DNA of 64,000 nt from Dromiciops gliroides (Eukaryota > Chordata > Mammalia > Microbiotheria > Microbiotheriidae). Of this stretch, positions 11,885 to 22,963 are shown piece after piece. Position 1 is the first letter of the stretch; the number at the start of each line of letters is the position of its first letter. Location: positions 674,443,814 to 674,507,813 of the forward strand of contig NC_057862.1 of NCBI RefSeq assembly GCF_019393635.1, given 5' to 3'. Below the pieces are notes generated by a model. The model worked only from the letters and a program-made list of their open reading frames with translations. It did not search any database and was not told the DNA's origin. A program made the position numbers and the translations under genes.

Positions 11885-12340
11885 TACTGCAAGATGGCAG
11901 AGGAAAGGCAGTGAGCTCTCAAACTCATGACAAGATCGCTCCAAAAAACATTCAAATAATGTCATAAGACAATTCTTAGAGCAGCAAAACCCACAGAAGA
12001 ATGTGCTGAAATCATCTTCCAACCAAGGACAGCTTGGAAGGTTGGAAGGGGGCAGCTAGGTGGTGCAATGGATAAAGCACCATCCCTGGATTCAGGAGGA
12101 CCTCAGTTCAAATCTGACTTCAGACACTTGCACTTACTAGCTGTGTGACCCTGGGCAAGTCACTTAACCCTCATTGCCCCGCAAAAAAAGGGAAGGTTGG
12201 AAGGAGGGAGCTGCTGTGCTGAGACAGGAGTGGAGCCCAACCCCACAGTCACCCTGACACAGACCCAGTCCCAGGAAGGCCTCTCCAGAGATAGAGATCC
12301 CTAGAGCCTCTGAATCAGCTGCAGCACCAGTGTTGTCTGG
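11885..12340 (+). mobile_element. L1 5' UTR-like fragment carrying a SINE
   Basis: 'gcaagatggcagaggaaaggcagtgagctctc' then 'ctccaaaaaacattcaaataatg' and 'agcagcaaaacccacagaag' resemble a marsupial L1 5' leader. The sequence continues after the SINE as 'gagctgctgtgctgagac...agcccaaccccacagtcac'. Family assignment is from memory. Confidence 0.45.
12050..12190 (+). mobile_element. Young tRNA-derived SINE
   Basis: Complete short SINE with A box TGGTGCAATGG and B-box-like GTTCAAATCTG. A perfect 14-bp TSD, GGAAGGTTGGAAGG, lies at 12036-12049 and 12191-12204. Confidence 0.95.
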
Positions 12341-12624
12341 AAATAAGATTTTAGTGACTAATTTTTTCTTCTTTTTCTTTAAAAAAATCCTCTAGTATAC
12401 AAGAAAGTTACCTTGGACAGGGCAAGAGGAGGAATACCTGGGGCATACAGGGTAAAGTAAAAATAAAAGATATCAATTTTTTTAATTGTTTCTAAGACAA
12501 AGAAAAAGAGACCCCTTTTCCATGAGGGAGCGTGAGGATCGTGGGACAGAGCTGGAAGGGACCGTAACAGGAGGGGCCTTAGACCTAGAGAAATTCAGTG
12601 ACTTCCTTCCTTGAGGTAGCAGAT

Positions 12625-12898
12625 ATAGTATTATAATCATCATCACAACTGGCATGTATATAGTGCTTTAAAGTTTGTAAGGCACTTTATATTTTATCTC
12701 ATTTGATCCTCATGACACCCCCTATGAGGTGGCTGCTATTATCCCCATTTTATAGATAGGGAAACTGAGGCAGACAGTGGCTAAGTGACTCGCCCAGGAT
12801 CACATACCTATCTGAGTAAGTGTCTGAGGCTGGGTTTAAACGCAGGTCCTCCTGACTCTACATCCAGGTGCTCTATCCATTGTGCCACCTAGCTGCCT
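12625..12898 (-). mobile_element. MIR/THER1-type SINE
   Basis: Near full length: 'tatagtgctttaaagtttgtaaggcac', 'ttgatcctcatgacaccccctatgaggtgg', 'gaaactgaggcagac', then the inverted head CATTGTGCCACCTAGCTGCC. Confidence 0.85.
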
Positions 12899-13019
12899 TG
12901 CCCTAAAGCTACTCTATCAGTAAAGCAAAAGACTGATGTTTACAGATTGGAGGCCACAGGTAAGTTCAGGCAGCAGCGCAAAAAGTCTAGCCAAGTGAAA
13001 AAGAAAACCAGTGGCATTT

Positions 13020-13460
13020 GAGCTGAGCCTTGGAAAGAACTAGGGCTTCTGCAAAGTTCAGGGGAGCAGGGAGGGCATTCCAGGCATGAGGGACAGCCTG
13101 TGCTGAGGCAGGGCATGACTCATACTGTGCAGGGAACAGCAAGTGGGCCTGTCTGGCAGAAGAATGAAATGTGTAAGAAAGAAGAAAGTAAAATAAGCCT
13201 GGAAAGGTGCAGGAGCAGTGGTGTGAAGGTCTTTAAGGACCAAACAGAGAAGTTTTCATTTTCTCTTAGGGCAATAGGAAGCCACCAGAGCTTCTTGAGT
13301 GAGTTAGGAACATGGGCAGACCTGCATTTTAGGAACATCAATGTGAAATGTGTGGAGGATAGATTAAAACAAGAGGAGTCTGGATGCAGGGATACCCATT
13401 ATGGGGCTGGGGCAATAATTCAGGCTTCCAAGTGGAGCAAAGTCACTGCTGCTGAGTGGT
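13020..13460 (-). mobile_element. L2-related fragment
   Basis: 'gagctgagccttggaaagaac', 'ggcattccaggcatgagggacagcctgtgc', 'aggtctttaaggaccaaacag' and 'ggcaataggaagccacc' match sequence that elsewhere in this window is joined to inverted L2 3' ends (compare 15780-16140 and 43990-44690). A 260-codon open frame over it is fortuitous. Confidence 0.6.
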
Positions 13461-13934
13461 TTGTAAGCCAGAGCACCAGCCCATGGGCTAGTGTTATTTT
13501 TCAGTATGTGATGTGCCCAAAAGAAAGCCTCTGCCCGGAAAACTCCAACATTTCCTCCAGATGGGGCGTGGGTTTGGAAGGTCCCCAGGCAAGCACTGGG
13601 CAGCCTCCTATATCCAGGAGTGAGTCAGAGATGGCTGGCAGGTATATTTTGAGAGAGGAATTGTGGGCATATCAGAGACTTTGTTGCCACGGAGACTGCC
13701 TGGTGGTCTCAGGATGGGGCTGCCAAAGAAACAGGAGGATTACCTGGAACCTTTTCTCATCTCAAAACAAACGAACCCATCCAGGTAGGTCCCCCCCCCT
13801 CCCCGCCAGGGGCCAGCCTGGCATTCAGCCTCATAGGGAAAATGTCCCATCCCTCCCCTACCTCTACTCATTCTCCCACTGAAGTCCTGTGAGTATGGCA
13901 TAGCGTGGGGCAAAGAGGGGTGACCTGGGATTCT

Positions 13935-14050
13935 GGGGAGGCCTGGGTGTTAAGCCAGCCTCTGACACATAGTTGCATAACCATGACTAAGTCACTTCTG
14001 CTCTTGAACCTCAGTTTCCCCAGCTGTATAATGAGGATAATGACCCTCTG
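13935..14050 (+). mobile_element. MIR fragment
   Basis: 'gactaagtcacttctgctcttgaacctcagtttccccagctgtataatgagg' is the MIR core and 3' part. Confidence 0.65.
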
Positions 14051-14429
14051 CTCTTCTCTCCTCTTTCTGTTGCTTTTAAGCTTCTTTCCAGTCCCTTTCT
14101 CTGAAAATCTCTCTCAGCCCTAGCAAACCCCCTTCTCCTGCTTGGTCCAGTCTCCCTTTGGGGAAATCTTCCAGCCTAGAAAATTCCATCTCTGAAACCA
14201 AGCAGATGATAGTGTCCTCCCACTTGGGACATCAGAGCTGGGAGAGGAAGCAAATGGCCCCAGCAAGACTCTGCCCCTCCCTTTAAATACTGAGTCCTCT
14301 TCAGCATTATAGGACCTCCCTTAATATATGTTGAGATTTCCAGGCTTGCTGAGAAATGGGGACATGGGCACCAAGTCTTAGGGGGCAGCCTTCCAGATTC
14401 TAGTTGTATCCAGGAGATTCTGCACGAAA

Positions 14430-14665
14430 CAGTGCCAATTACATGTCAGACACTATGCTAAGCACTACAAATAGTATTTCGTTTGCTCCTCACAACAGAT
14501 GCTATTGCTATAGTCATTTTATAGATGAGGAAACTGAGATAGATGGCAGTTAAGCGACTTGTCCAGGGTCACACAGCCCATACATGCCTGAGGCTGAATT
14601 TGAACTCAGGTCTACCTAACTCTATGTCTAGTGCTCTGCGCTCTCTGGCGCCACCTAGCGGCCTT
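14430..14665 (-). mobile_element. MIR/THER1-type SINE
   Basis: 'atgaggaaactgagatagatggcag', 'ccagggtcacacagccc' and the inverted head 'ctggcgccacctagcggcc'. Nearly complete. Confidence 0.8.
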
Positions 14666-14669
14666 GAAG

Positions 14670-14900
14670 TCAATTACCTGGGCTCACATCACTCAGCACT
14701 AGTTGGGTGTGCAGCCCTGAGCAATTCATTTGCTGTCCATGTGTGTCTTCCTTTTCCTCATCTGTAAAACAAACTGGCTGGACGTGACAGGACCTTTAAC
14801 TGTGATAAGTCACTCTGCCTCTCTGGGCCTCAGTTTCTTCCCCCATAAAATAAGCGCATAGGACTCCAAGGACCCTACCAGACACGGATCTCTGATCCAA
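14670..14900 (+). mobile_element. Two adjacent MIR 3' fragments
   Basis: 14670-14790 ('tgcagccctgagcaattcatttg...cctcatctgtaaaacaaactgg') and 14795-14900 ('gcctctctgggcctcagtttcttcccccataaaat') are both plus-strand MIR 3' halves. Confidence 0.6.
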
Positions 14901-15249
14901 GATGCAAACTATGATTTGGCTGAGTTCCCCTGGGTGGTTTGTTTTGGGTACCCTTCCTGACTCTGCTGTTGCCTCTGGCAGCCTAGGCAAGAAATCGCTG
15001 TGTTTGTTTTTGGTTGTTTCCTTTAAAAGCATTAACTTGTCAACCCAAATAGTCACGGGCACTTTCCCTGAGCCTGTTGGAATAAGCATGAGCTGAACAA
15101 GATGTTTGCTTCCAGGATGAAGTTTCAAAGACAGCATCTCAGAGGTGCCTCTGGTCTGGTCAGCAGCTCTGCATAAAAAGGCAGGAAGGGCTGGGGAGTA
15201 GTCCCTACTTGGACCTATACCCCTCCCCTCCCCAAGTATAAAGCAGCCA

Positions 15250-15478
15250 TAATGCATGAAGCACCCAACCTGGAGTCTGAAAGATTCATCTTTCTGAGTT
15301 CCAATCCAGCCCCAGACACTTGCTTGTGTGACCCTGAGAAAGTCACTTAACCCTGTCTGCTTCAGTTTCTTCATCTATAAAATGAGCTGGAGAAGGAAAT
15401 GGCAGACCACTCCAATGTCTTTGCCAGGAAAACCCCAAATGGGGCCACAAATAGTCAGACATCACTAAATAACAACCC
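15250..15478 (+). mobile_element. Mar1-type SINE
   Basis: 'gagttccaatccagccccagacac', 'tgtgaccctgagaaagtcac' and the Mar1 tail 'gagctggagaaggaaatggcagacc...ggaaaaccccaaatgg', ending 'taaataacaac'. Confidence 0.82.
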
Positions 15479-15572
15479 CCACCCAAGGATCTGAAAGCAC
15501 CTTCCACCCTACAAAGGCTGGCTCCCCAGGTCAAGGGGAAGAAAGAAGACATAGAAAGACAAGATGTTCCTG

Positions 15573-15660
15573 GAGGCAGTAAGGTCAAGGAGTGGACAGA
15601 GCACTGGACTTGGAGTCAGAACTGAGTTCAAATCCAGCCTCAGAAACTTACTACCTGTCA
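15573..15660 (+). mobile_element. Truncated SINE head
   Basis: 'gcagtaaggtcaaggagtgg', 'gcactggacttggagtcag' and 'gagttcaaatccagcctcag' are the tRNA-derived head; the core and tail are missing. Confidence 0.65.
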
Positions 15661-15779
15661 TTACCAAAGAGCTTGAGGCCACAACATCGTCCACAATATA
15701 CTCCACAGAATTCCATCCATTTACTGTCACTAAGAGAATCAAATGTCCACCATTCCCTCTCAGCATGGTAGGATAGAAA

Positions 15780-16140
15780 GTCAAGTCTTCAATCATTTAT
15801 TAAGTACCAACTATGTGCCAAGAACTGTGCTCGGTGCTGGGGATTCAAAAGAAGCTGAAAGACAGTCCCTGCCCTCAAGGAACACACCATCTAAAGAGGG
15901 AAATGCAAATGGCAACAAACAAGCAAAGTGTAGACATGATAAACTGGAATACTAGATAGAGGGGAAGGCACCAGGAGAATTAAGGAGAATTGGAAATGGC
16001 TTCTTGTAGAACGTCAGATTTTAGCTAAGACTTGAAGGAACCCAGTGAAGGTAAGAGTGAGAGGTAAAGAGGGAGAGAATTCCAGGCATGGAGGATAGCC
16101 AGTGAAAATGCCCACAGCCAAGAGATGGGGTGTACTGTCT
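15780..16140 (-). mobile_element. L2 3' segment
   Basis: Begins with the inverted terminus 'atcatttattaagtaccaactatgtgccaagaactgtgctcgg' and continues through 'cagtccctgccctcaaggaac' to 'attccaggcatggaggatagcc'. This physically links the L2 end to the upstream segment seen elsewhere. Confidence 0.75.
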
Positions 16141-16254
16141 GAAGAATCCTTCTGTCGTCTTTGCTTGTCTATCGTCCACATTACCTCCCTCCTAACTGGG
16201 AATGTTTCCCAAGGTTTTGTCCTGGTCTTCCCTCCCCACCCCACCCCACCCCCA

Positions 16255-16455
16255 CACCTCTCTCTGAATATCTTTCTCTCTCTTTCTTTCTCTCCCTCTC
16301 CATGTCTCTGTCTCTCTGCATCTATCTACTATGTCTCTCTTTGTCTCTTTGTTCACCTGTCTTTATCTTTCTCTGTCTCTGTTTCTCTCTTCCTATCTCT
16401 CCTCTTTCTCTTTCACGCACTCGTGCGTGCACACACACACACACACACACACCAG
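16255..16455. repeat. (TCTC/TCTT)n and (AC)n microsatellites
   Basis: Pyrimidine-rich imperfect TCTC/TCTG/TTTC repeats (16255-16415) are followed by a pure AC run of about 13 units (16430-16454). Confidence 0.92.
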
Positions 16456-16527
16456 CATCATCAGGTCCCATGGTTTCTTCTATAACCTCTATAGTCTCTC
16501 ACCTGAGTTTCAGTTCAGTTCCATATC

Positions 16528-16872
16528 ATCAATTGAGGCAGCTATGTGTAAAGTGAGCTGGAGAAGTAAATGGCAAACCACCCAAGTATCTTTGCCAAGG
16601 AAACCCCAAATGGGATCACAAAGAGTCAGATATGACTGAAAACCACTAAACAACAACATATGCCAGGTGTCATCTCATTTGATCCTCATAACAATCTGGA
16701 GAGGGGGGTAAGTGCTATTATTTTCACCATTTTATAGTTGAGGAAACAGGCACATAAAAGTCAAGTGACTTGCCCAGAGTCACACAGCTAGCAAGCATTT
16801 GAGGTCAGATTTTAATTCAAGTCTTCTTGATTTCAAGCCCAGAGCTCTATCCACTGTACCACATAACTACCC
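16528..16872. mobile_element. Mar1 tail (+) abutting MIR (-)
   Basis: 16528-16655 is a headless Mar1 tail ('gagctggagaagtaaatggcaaacc...aggaaaccccaaatggg'). 16665-16872 is an inverted MIR ('ttgatcctcataacaatctgg', 'gagtcacacagctagcaag', 'ctatccactgtaccac'). Together they form an inverted pair. Confidence 0.75.
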
Positions 16873-16924
16873 TGCCTAGCATGTAGCAGGTTCTGTATAA
16901 ATGCTTGTTCCCTTTCCTAATTGC

Positions 16925-17740
16925 CTGTTAAACATTTCAAACTAGATACGCTGGAGATATAAATTAAACTCAACATCTCCAAAAGATAACTCATTATCTT
17001 CCTTCCTTTCCTCTTCTAAATGTACCCATTTACATAGAATACACCAACATGCTCCATTCACTAGTCTCTCCTCCACAAAACCTCACCATTACCCTGGACT
17101 CCTCATTTCCCCTCACCTTACAGATCCAGTCAGTTGCCAAATCCTGTTTTCTGCCTCCACAATATGTTGGGGGGCTTTGTTTTTTTGCAGGGCAATGAGG
17201 GTTAAGTGACTTGCCCAGGGTCACACAGATAGTAAGTATCAAGTGTCTGAGGCTGGTGCTTTATCCACTGTGCCACCTAGCTGCCCCCCTTCTAAACCCT
17301 TCTCAATACTCACTTAGCTACCACGCTAGTGTAGACCCTCCTCACCTCTTGACTAAAAACTTGAATAGCCCCTAGTTTGTGACCTTACCTTGAGCTCCTC
17401 CCCACCCCCACCCATCCTGCACATCACTGCCAAAGCAAGTCTTCTTAAACCCAGATATGACCCTGTGACTCCCCTGTTGTCTCTAGGATCAAATATAAAC
17501 TCCTCTATTGAGCTTTTTACATCTCTCATCACCTGATCCCAAACTATCTTTCCAGTCTTGGTGGCTGTTACTCATGCACTCTGAGGTTCAGCCAAACTAG
17601 CCTTTTCTCTGTTCCTCACTCACAGCTCTCCATCTGCTATCTTTTTGCCTTCACCCTAGTCGTTGCCCATGCCTAGAATGGACTTCCTCATCAATTCCAA
17701 CTAATACAGTCCTATTCATCCAAAAACACCCTGAGGGAAA
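16925..17740 (+). mobile_element. L2 LINE, split by SINE
   Basis: 'ccattaccctggactcctcattt...agtcagttgccaaatcctg' and, after the SINE, 'gcccctagtttgtgacc...atgaccctgtgactcccctg', 'ctctccatctgctatctttttgcc' and 'cccatgcctagaatggacttcc'. This is the L2 3' kilobase in order. Confidence 0.7.
17179..17288 (-). mobile_element. Internally deleted tRNA-derived SINE
   Basis: Inverted SINE: 'gcagggcaatgagggttaagtg...agtgtctgaggc' then directly 'tggtgctttatccactgtgccacctagctgcc'. The ~25-nt B-box segment is missing, so Pol III promoter function is lost. Confidence 0.85.
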
Positions 17741-17856
17741 TGATTTGGCCATATTAGAGTCCCCCCTTTTTCTGTTCTCAAGACCTCAGTCTCTGAATGT
17801 TGACTTAACCTTGTCTTCTATGTGACCCCACCCAACCTTACAAGGAATCTCTAGTC

Positions 17857-18023
17857 CAAAGCTTCTTAAACTTTGGGTTGTGTAACTGAATGTGGGGGTT
17901 GCAAAAAGTTTGGCAACAGTAAAATGTTATGTACACCTATTTTATATACCTATATACCCAAGGGCATGTAAGAATTTCTCTGGCAAAAAGGGGTAGGGAG
18001 TGGGAAAAGTTTAAGAAGCCCTG
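17857..18023. mobile_element. hAT-type MITE with intact 8-bp TSD
   Basis: Terminal inverted repeats CAAAGCTTCTTAAACTTT (17857) and the inverse of CAGGGCTTCTTAAACTTTT (ending 18023). A perfect 8-bp duplication, CTCTAGTC, lies at 17849-17856 and 18024-18031, the hAT hallmark. 167 bp, no coding capacity. Confidence 0.9.
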
Positions 18024-18059
18024 CTCTAGTCTAAGGTGAATTCCATTCAAGCAAACTGG

Positions 18060-18400
18060 GGCACAGACAGACCCTTTTGTCTAAATTGGGTTTGTCTAAA
18101 TTACCTAAGGCTGGGGGTGGTCTGGGTTTAGAGATAGTCTCCCTGTCTAAGGGTGACATGATGTCACTCTTAGCCCTTCATTGTTATATCCATTCTCTCT
18201 TTAATTGTTAACCAATCAGAGTTAATTGATCTCCTACTCTTCCAAGGGCATATAAACTGTGAACCTACCACCATTAGGGGATTTTTGGTCTGAGAGAGAG
18301 AGCCAAATGACCACCCTTTTATTAGTAAACATGCTAGCCTTATAAATAAAATGATTAAATTACCCAGAAATTATGTCTAGAAAACCTATTTAAATGCCAC
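18060..18400 (+). mobile_element. LTR-like block
   Basis: A CCAAT motif (ACCAATCAGA, 18211-18220), TATAAA (18251-18256) and AATAAA (18345-18350) are spaced as in a retroviral U3-R-U5. No gag/pol/env is visible nearby, so it would be a solo LTR. Ends and family are unknown; the motif spacing could be coincidence. Confidence 0.4.
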
Positions 18401-18409
18401 ATCCCCAAG

Positions 18410-18660
18410 CAACATCTTTTGCTTAAATTTCATCATCCCCAACTGCTAATGCCCTCCCTCCCAAACTACCTCGTATTTAGCTACTTTGTCTGTGTTTTTT
18501 AATTTTACATTTATACTGTATATAATTGATATGTACTTGTTATCTACTCCATCAGAGCATGGGCTCATTGTAAATGGAGATGGTTTCATTCTCTGTACTT
18601 ATCTCCCCACTATCTGGCATATAGCAGGTGTTTACTGTTACTAGTTGATTGATTGACAGC
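18410..18660 (+). mobile_element. L2 3' end
   Basis: 'ctgctaatgccctccctccc', 'catcagagcatgggctcattg' and 'ctatctggcatatagcaggtg...ttgattgattga'. Probably the continuation of the L2 at 16925-17740. Confidence 0.65.
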
Positions 18661-19309
18661 CAACAGATTCAAATCACTTTGACAGAAATTATAAAGGTAA
18701 CTTTAAGGAATAGAGACGAGCTTTGGAATTGGGCAGGAAGGGAAGGAGGGAGTAATGCCTCAGTCGGCCCCAGCTACGTGTATCATCAGGGTCCTGGAGG
18801 GGGAAGAAGCAACTGAAAGAATGAAACCCTTCCAATGGCCAGTCTCTAACCCCCCAGTACATCTCTGCATCTCGATCCACTCTCTGGCTGGGCAGACTCT
18901 ATTCACATAGAAGGCTCAGCATCTCTCCCCTCAGGAGCTCAATCTCTACCTTAGGTTCCCACTGCAGCGGCAGCCTACTCTTCCTTCCTAGGACAAAAAC
19001 AAGGCTGTCTGCCTAGACTAAATTTCCCAGAATGCAACAAGTCTCTGAGGATTCCTCCCAGCCTCTGGAAATCTATTTCCAAAATCCTCACCCTCTTAAT
19101 TAAAGGTTCTTCTCTTTTCAGTTCACATCCACCCCTTCTTCGATGTCCTCATTCTACCTTCCCTCTTCAGCTTTTCTCTTCTCTCCTCTTCCATTCTCCC
19201 TTAAAGACTCGGATTCAGGAGTCATTCACCACCACTACCATTGCCTAGCAGATGAGGCTAAAACTTCCCCAACTTGGAAGTCAAGGCCTTTGCTCTAGCT
19301 GACTCAGAT

Positions 19310-19790
19310 GACCAGAAAACACTTCAGTTGTCTCCTTCATTTCCTTCAAGTCTCAGCTCAGCTGCCACCGCCTGAAGGGGACCTTTCTTAACTCTTTCGG
19401 TTATTCATGCTCCCTCATTCTTCAAGTTTTCTCGCTCTTGCTTCATCATACAAGAGTTGTGTCTCCCCCATCCTACCAGAGGAATGCAAGCTCTTTCAAT
19501 TCAGTGAGGATTCATTGTCTCCCTCATACCAGGTACGACAGATACAAAAACAAACATGAAATGATCCCTGCCCTCAAAAAGCTTACATTCTGCTACAGTC
19601 AACTACCTACATACAGAAAAGCAAAAAAGAGGGGGATTTGAGGTATTACTAACAACTTGGGTGAGTGGAAGACTAACTAGAGGAGCTAAGCCTTGGTGGC
19701 ACCTAAGGATTTATGGAGTGGAAGTGAGAAAGGAGGACCGTCCAGGAACAGTCTGTGAAAATGTACAGGTCGGCATGTTCTCTAAGGGGG
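19310..19790. mobile_element. L2 scraps: 19310-19420 (+) and 19490-19790 (-)
   Basis: The plus scrap has 'ccttcaagtctcagctcagctgccacc'. The minus scrap has 'atgatccctgccctcaaaaagcttacattctgctac' and 'agctaagccttggtggcacc'. Confidence 0.55.
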
Positions 19791-19879
19791 ATATATATGT
19801 GTAGGGCACACGACTCAGAGAATAGCACCTCTGAACCATTATACCACCAGACAACCAATCATCTTTCCAATTATATACA

Positions 19880-20600
19880 TGCCAAAAGTAAGTGCATCTT
19901 GTTAGTAGAGCTGTGAACTAGTCTAATCATTCTGGAAAGCAATTTGGAACCATGCCCAAAAAGCTATTAAACTGTGCAGCAATACTGCTACTGGGTTTGT
20001 ACGCCAAAGAGATTAAAGAAAGAGGGAAAGGACTTATAGGTACAAAAATATTTATAGCAGCTCTTTTTGTGATGTCAAAGAACTTGAAACCAAAGGTATG
20101 CCCATCAATTGGGCAAAAGCTGAACAAATTGTGGTCTATGAATATGTTGGCATACTACTACTATGTAATAAAAAATGATGGTGAGGGTTTCAGAAAAAGC
20201 CAGGAAGACTTGTATGAACTGATGCAAAGTAAACTAAACAGAACCAGGAAAACAATGAACACAATCACAGCAATTATTGTTAAAATAATCAACTATAAAA
20301 TGTTTAGTAATTCTGATCAACACAGTGACCCACTACATCCAAAGGTCCCATGATGAAATATGCTGTCTCAATAGAGAAATGATCAACTCAGAGTATAGAT
20401 TGAAATATATTTTCTAGTCCTTCTTTCTTTTTCTTGCTTTATTGGAAGGGGAGGGTCATGACTAAAACAGAAATTTATTTTGCATGACCATACTTATTTT
20501 TAATAGGTTTTGTTTTTCTTGCCCTCAATGGGTAGGGGAAGGAAAGTATTTGGAACTGAAAATAAAATAAAACTTTAAAAATAAATTTTAAAAGCAAAGG
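19880..20600 (+). mobile_element. L1 LINE 3' end with A-rich tail
   Basis: About 700 bp of the L1 3' region: 'gtgaactagtctaatcattctggaaagcaatttgg', 'tggtctatgaatatgttggc', 'tgtatgaactgatgcaaagtaaac' and 'cagaaccaggaaaac', ending 'ggaactgaaaataaaataaaac'. A 133-codon open frame over it starts inside the element and has no ORF2 catalytic region. Confidence 0.75.
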
Positions 20601-21119
20601 TAAGTGTATCTAGGATGAAAGTAGAGGTGATGAACCACAGAGTTCCAACCCAGGATGCTGCTTCAAACCCAGGATACAGAGATATCTGGAAAGTCTTGTT
20701 TTGTTGAACTTGAGGTAATAATTCTTATACTACTTATCTAACAGGGCTGTTATGAGAAAAGTGTTTATAACCCATAAAAATGGGTTTTAGAGAAATTGAA
20801 TGTTGTATAACTATCACCAAGCTTCTTCTTGAAGAAAAGATGAGAAATCTTCTTTCTTCCATACTTTTTTTTGGGGGGGGGAGGTAGAAAGGTGGAGGAC
20901 TATGGGTGCTTGCTACTGCACACATTGCATATGCTCTCAGACACTATTAACAGGTTAGCTAGTTTTGCCAAAATGCTTTGATTTTCCTTCTATTTTATTC
21001 TTTGTTACAGGGCCCAGTTCACTGGGTCAATGGGGAAGGAGGTTTAGATTCAAAAATAAATATAACATGAAAATTAGTATTTTCTACAAAGGGAGACTAG
21101 AATCAAGTCAGTGATCATG
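20601..21119. other. No recognised element
   Basis: A/T-rich unique-looking sequence with a G9 run near 20873; no supported gene or repeat. Confidence 0.5.
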
Positions 21120-21205
21120 GTAATATTGTTGTTGCTGTTGTTTGTCCTTCATTTTTAAAGAGGACCAGTGATTTGTTCATGAATTAGATTTAGTGGTTCA
21201 CAATA
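21120..21205 (-). mobile_element. Tail fragment of the RTE-tailed SINE
   Basis: 'ttgttgctgttgtttgtccttcatttttaaagaggaccag' is the inverse of the 'aggacaaacaacaac' tail seen at 4772-5070. Confidence 0.6.
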
Positions 21206-21514
21206 AGTTTTCCAGGGGAGGAAATGTACACACTTTTAAGTTGTATATGCATTATTAACATTTTCTACTACAATAAACTACCTACATACAGATTTGAAGA
21301 TTTGCATCTGCATTATTAACATTTTCTCCATCACCTTCTCAAGTTAAGCGATCAACAAGTGAACAATCAATAAATTAAAAGTCTAAGCAACCAACACGAG
21401 AATAAATCAAGCCCTGATTTGTACAGTTTGTCCACTTCCAAAGCATAATTGCTCATATTGAAAAATGTCATGATTGGCTCTCCAAGCTGGTTTGAGCTGG
21501 CTCTAGCACACTCC

Positions 21515-21870
21515 TAGTAGTTAAAATTTCCATAGCACCTTAAAGTTGGCAAGGTACTTTATGTATCATTTGAACTTGACAAAAACCATGTGAGGGAGAT
21601 GATGTTATTATCCCCATTTTACAAATGAGGACATCTAGCCTCAGAAAAGTGGTTTGCCCTGGGTCCCCCAGGTAGTGTCTGAGGCAGGATTCCAGCCCAG
21701 CTCTTCCTAAATCCAGGGAGAGCAAACACGATCTACTTCTCTTTACTTTTTCTCTGGAGCAGTGTAAGCATCATTGGTCCCATTTTATGAATGGTAAAAT
21801 TACCACCCAGAAAGGCTGTGACCTTCCCAGTGCCACATAGCCTCCTAAGAAACAAGGTTTAACATCAGAT
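21515..21870 (-). mobile_element. Two MIR-type fragments
   Basis: 21515-21725 ('tccatagcaccttaaagttggcaagg', 'ttatccccattttacaaatgagg') and 21770-21870 ('ggtcccattttatgaatgg', 'cccagtgccacatagcc') are minus-strand MIR pieces. The second is cut by a young SINE. Confidence 0.65.
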
Positions 21871-21876
21871 CTCCAG

Positions 21877-22058
21877 GGGGCAGGTAGGTGGCACAGTGGA
21901 TAAACCACCAGTCCTGGATTCAAGAGGACCTGAGTTCAAATCCAGCCTCAGACACGTGACACTTACTAGCTGGGTGACCTTGGGCCAGTCACTTAACCCT
22001 CATTGCTCCCCCCCCCCGCCCCCTGCAAAAAGCAAACAAAACAAACAACAAAAAAATG
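21877..22058 (+). mobile_element. Young tRNA-derived SINE
   Basis: A box TGGCACAGTGG and B-box-like GTTCAAATCCAG, with C-rich then 'aaacaaaacaaacaacaaaaaaa' tail. A perfect 15-bp TSD, ACATCAGATCTCCAG, lies at 21862-21876 and 22059-22073. Confidence 0.95.
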
Positions 22059-22963
22059 ACATCAGATCTCCAGAGTCCAAGTCCAATGCAGAAGAAAGGA
22101 CCCCTCTTTAGGGGCATTGTGCAAAAATCAGCTAACCAGCAGCCAAGTAAAATATATTTGTTGTAATCATTATTGTTAGTCTTATTATATAAGAAAGCCC
22201 ACTGCCACAAATGGGGTTCAGTTCAGGCTGCCTCTTTATTGCCAAGGCCAATTCTCTTCTGTGTCACCCAGTTCTGGAGGGAGAACCTCCAGGATTATTT
22301 GGGTTTTATTGCAGGGCAGAATGGCTGGGGATTCCCAGCTCCAGCCTGGCTGCCTGCCCTTCAGGAGTCAGCTCTGGAAAGAGTTTAATTAATGACTGTA
22401 AATCCCAAACTCAGCAGGAGGAGATTCCGGTAGCAGGCGAGGAGAGAACCTCAGAACTTCAGCCAGGAGATGAATCTAAGGAGGAGAGGGAGGGAGGGGA
22501 GGAGGCCACAGAGCGAAGGAAAATTGGGGAATTGAGAGCAGAGAGCGAAGGGGGAAATCTCCCGCTAAGTCGGACCTCTGTCTCCCCAAATTTCTCACCC
22601 ACTTCATGGATTCTGAGGAAAGCAGAACAAGAGAAGTGACAAATATTTATTCTCGCCTTGGTTCAAGGACCCTTAGGGACCTAGGAATTCCTGCACAGAC
22701 CCTAAAAAAGGTGGAAGGAGATGAAATTGATCTTTGAGGTCCTGGCCAAGCTCCTTTCTCCCTTCTCTACTCTTCCACCAACTCTCCAAGACTCAGTTTG
22801 CCTCCAGCCCCCCACAATAAGGCCGAACCTATGTGAGGTGCCCCTTGTAAAGGCCCCCAGAGTGATCTCAGCATGGGGGGGTATGGAATTCAATCAATTT
22901 GATTGAACTCCATAAACATTTATAAGCACCTACAATGCTGGGAAAATGTCCTAGGTACAAGGG

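Noticed and set aside
13100..13882. 260-codon open frame
   Set aside because: Begins inside an L2-related segment, and the translation shows no motif or plausible splice context. Likely fortuitous.
14796..15374. 192-codon minus-strand open frame
   Set aside because: Spans MIR and Mar1 SINE sequence; the N-terminal part is the SINE translated.
19952..20353. 133-codon open frame suggesting an L1 ORF2 remnant
   Set aside because: It lies in the L1 3' region only; no endonuclease or reverse-transcriptase motif is present.
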